DNA of 64,000 nt from Conchiformibius sp. GTDB taxonomy: Bacteria > Pseudomonadota > Gammaproteobacteria > Burkholderiales > Neisseriaceae. This document shows positions 63,391 through 64,000 of this stretch, piece after piece. The stretch spans positions 37,071-101,070 of the forward strand of contig JASBYJ010000008.1 in NCBI GenBank assembly GCA_029984035.1, given 5' to 3'. The position numbers and the translations under genes are program-made. The stretch's first letter is position 1; each line of letters starts with the position of its first letter. The notes below the pieces were generated by a model. That model did not search any database and was not told the DNA's origin. It was given only the letters and a program-made list of their open reading frames with translations.

Positions 63391-64000
63391 ATGGCCACCG
63401 CATTTTTGATTTTATGCGACAGACCGCACAAACATTTGTTTTTATGGGCTCAATCTGAACCTAACGCGCGATTTTATATACATTATGACGCCAAAAACGA
63501 TATAGACGAACTGGATTTCCTGAACGGGCTGAATAATGTGTTCATATTAAATGACAGGCATTCGGTATATTGGGGAGGCTTCAGTCAGGTTTCTGCCATA
63601 TTAAAGTTGTTTCAGGCAGCTTTAAGCGATAAAGATAATGTTTATTTCCATTTGGTTAGCGGCGAATGTGTTCCTTTGCAACGTGTCGAAATGCTTGAGC
63701 GCGAATGGGTGGGTTTACCGGAAGGAACGATTTTTCTGGAAAGCAATGATTGCAAGAGATTGAGATATCGGGTCCGCTTTAATGCACCTCATGCAGATAC
63801 CGTTTGGCAGCGCCATTTTTTCGGCAAAGTATGTACAAAAATTTTACAATTTGCAGATAAAGTCATTCCAAGCCGTATGCCGTGTTATACAGGCAGCACA
63901 TGGTTTTCTACGGATCGCGGTGCGGCTTTGGCTATGATTGAACAAGTCTCAGGTCTCAGGTCTCAGGTCTCAGGTCTCAGGTCTCAGGTCTCAGGTCTCA
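63391..64000 (+). CDS. GT14-like glycosyltransferase (core-2/I-branching type), phase-variable, partial
   Basis: The frame starts at ATG 63391 with AGGAAA nearby and is open to the window edge (about 203 residues). FLILCDRPHKHLFLWAQSEP, ARFYIHYDAKND, DRHSVYWGGFSQVSAILKLF and NVYFHLVSGECVPLQ follow the layout of the GT14 family, which adds beta-1,6-linked GlcNAc or xylose; WGGFSxV and HLxSGExxPL are the landmarks. CYTGSTWFSTDRGAALAMIE also fits. A tract of 7-base repeats begins in the coding sequence at 63946, so gain or loss of a unit would shift the frame. The product probably decorates a surface glycan such as lipooligosaccharide; the exact sugar is unknown. Confidence 0.8.
   Translation, partial: MATAFLILCDRPHKHLFLWAQSEPNARFYIHYDAKNDIDELDFLNGLNNVFILNDRHSVYWGGFSQVSAILKLFQAALSDKDNVYFHLVSGECVPLQRVEMLEREWVGLPEGTIFLESNDCKRLRYRVRFNAPHADTVWQRHFFGKVCTKILQFADKVIPSRMPCYTGSTWFSTDRGAALAMIEQVSGLRSQVSGLRSQVSGL
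63946..64000 (+). repeat. Heptanucleotide tandem repeat (GTCTCAG)n
   Basis: Seven full GTCTCAG units and six bases of an eighth run to the window edge, all identical. Seven is not a multiple of three, so slipped-strand changes in unit number move the glycosyltransferase frame. Read in frame, it gives repeats of VSGLRSQ. Confidence 0.95.

Noticed and set aside
63946..64000. CRISPR or satellite array
   Set aside because: Units are 7 bases without spacers and lie in a coding frame, so a simple-sequence contingency tract fits better.

Overview
The window comes from a Neisseriaceae bacterium. The main evidence is dozens of copies of the 12-mer AGGCTGCCTGAA, the Simonsiella-type DNA uptake sequence (DUS) dialect. 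It occurs singly, inside genes, and as inverted pairs that form hairpins after genes. Gene content agrees: a MafB-type toxin end, rmpM, a Neisseria-like minor pilin cluster beside dnaB, comF, and pheS and pheT separated by an insertion. A relative of Simonsiella, Alysiella, Conchiformibius or a DUS-variant Neisseria fits; the species cannot be fixed from sequence alone.

Layout. 1-2.6 kb: the end of a MafB-like polymorphic toxin, its presumed immunity gene, and two further immunity genes each preceded by a decayed toxin tail. 2.6-4.4 kb: a plasmid mobilisation remnant with a broken relaxase and an origin-like patch. 4.5-13.9 kb: housekeeping genes lrp-like, mutL, htpX, tyrB-like, bioH, comF, trmL, rlpA, mltA. 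14.4-17.6 kb: an accessory stretch with an HI_0552-like gene, a UDG-superfamily protein closely linked to an HNH endonuclease, a MarR pseudogene and a membrane-protein pseudogene. 17.9-20.7 kb: ppc. 21.6-28.6 kb: the full F1Fo ATP synthase operon atpIBEFHAGDC with a clear promoter and terminator. 28.8-31.7 kb: a TrpXYZ-type ABC importer. 32.2-34.9 kb: ileS. 35.7-36.9 kb: an M23 murein peptidase. 37.1-42.1 kb: five minor pilin genes downstream of dnaB. 42.4-51.8 kb: ppa, tonB-exbB-exbD, secB, rmpM, cysB-like, yihY, pheS and an inserted ATPase/DUF4276 gene pair. 51.9-54.2 kb: pheT. 55.4-64 kb: tRNA-Ala, tRNA-Met, a GlcD-like flavoprotein, tRNA-Pro, a MerR-like gene, ihfA, ribD with a scrambled inverted copy of part of itself, a decayed two-gene element, a small lipoprotein, rlmD, and a GT14-like glycosyltransferase that runs off the window through a heptanucleotide repeat tract.

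How it works together. Most of the window is core chromosome: energy generation, translation, cell-wall turnover, DNA repair and competence/pili. Accessory DNA lies in discrete islands: the maf cassettes and plasmid scar at the left end, the HNH/UDG area, the pheS/pheT insertion, the decayed element at 59.7-60.4 kb, and the phase-variable surface-sugar gene at the right end. The best candidate for a poorly described system is the AT-rich ATPase/DUF4276 pair between pheS and pheT. Its architecture resembles ATPase plus TOPRIM defence modules, and its position matches a known exchange site for restriction systems in Neisseria.
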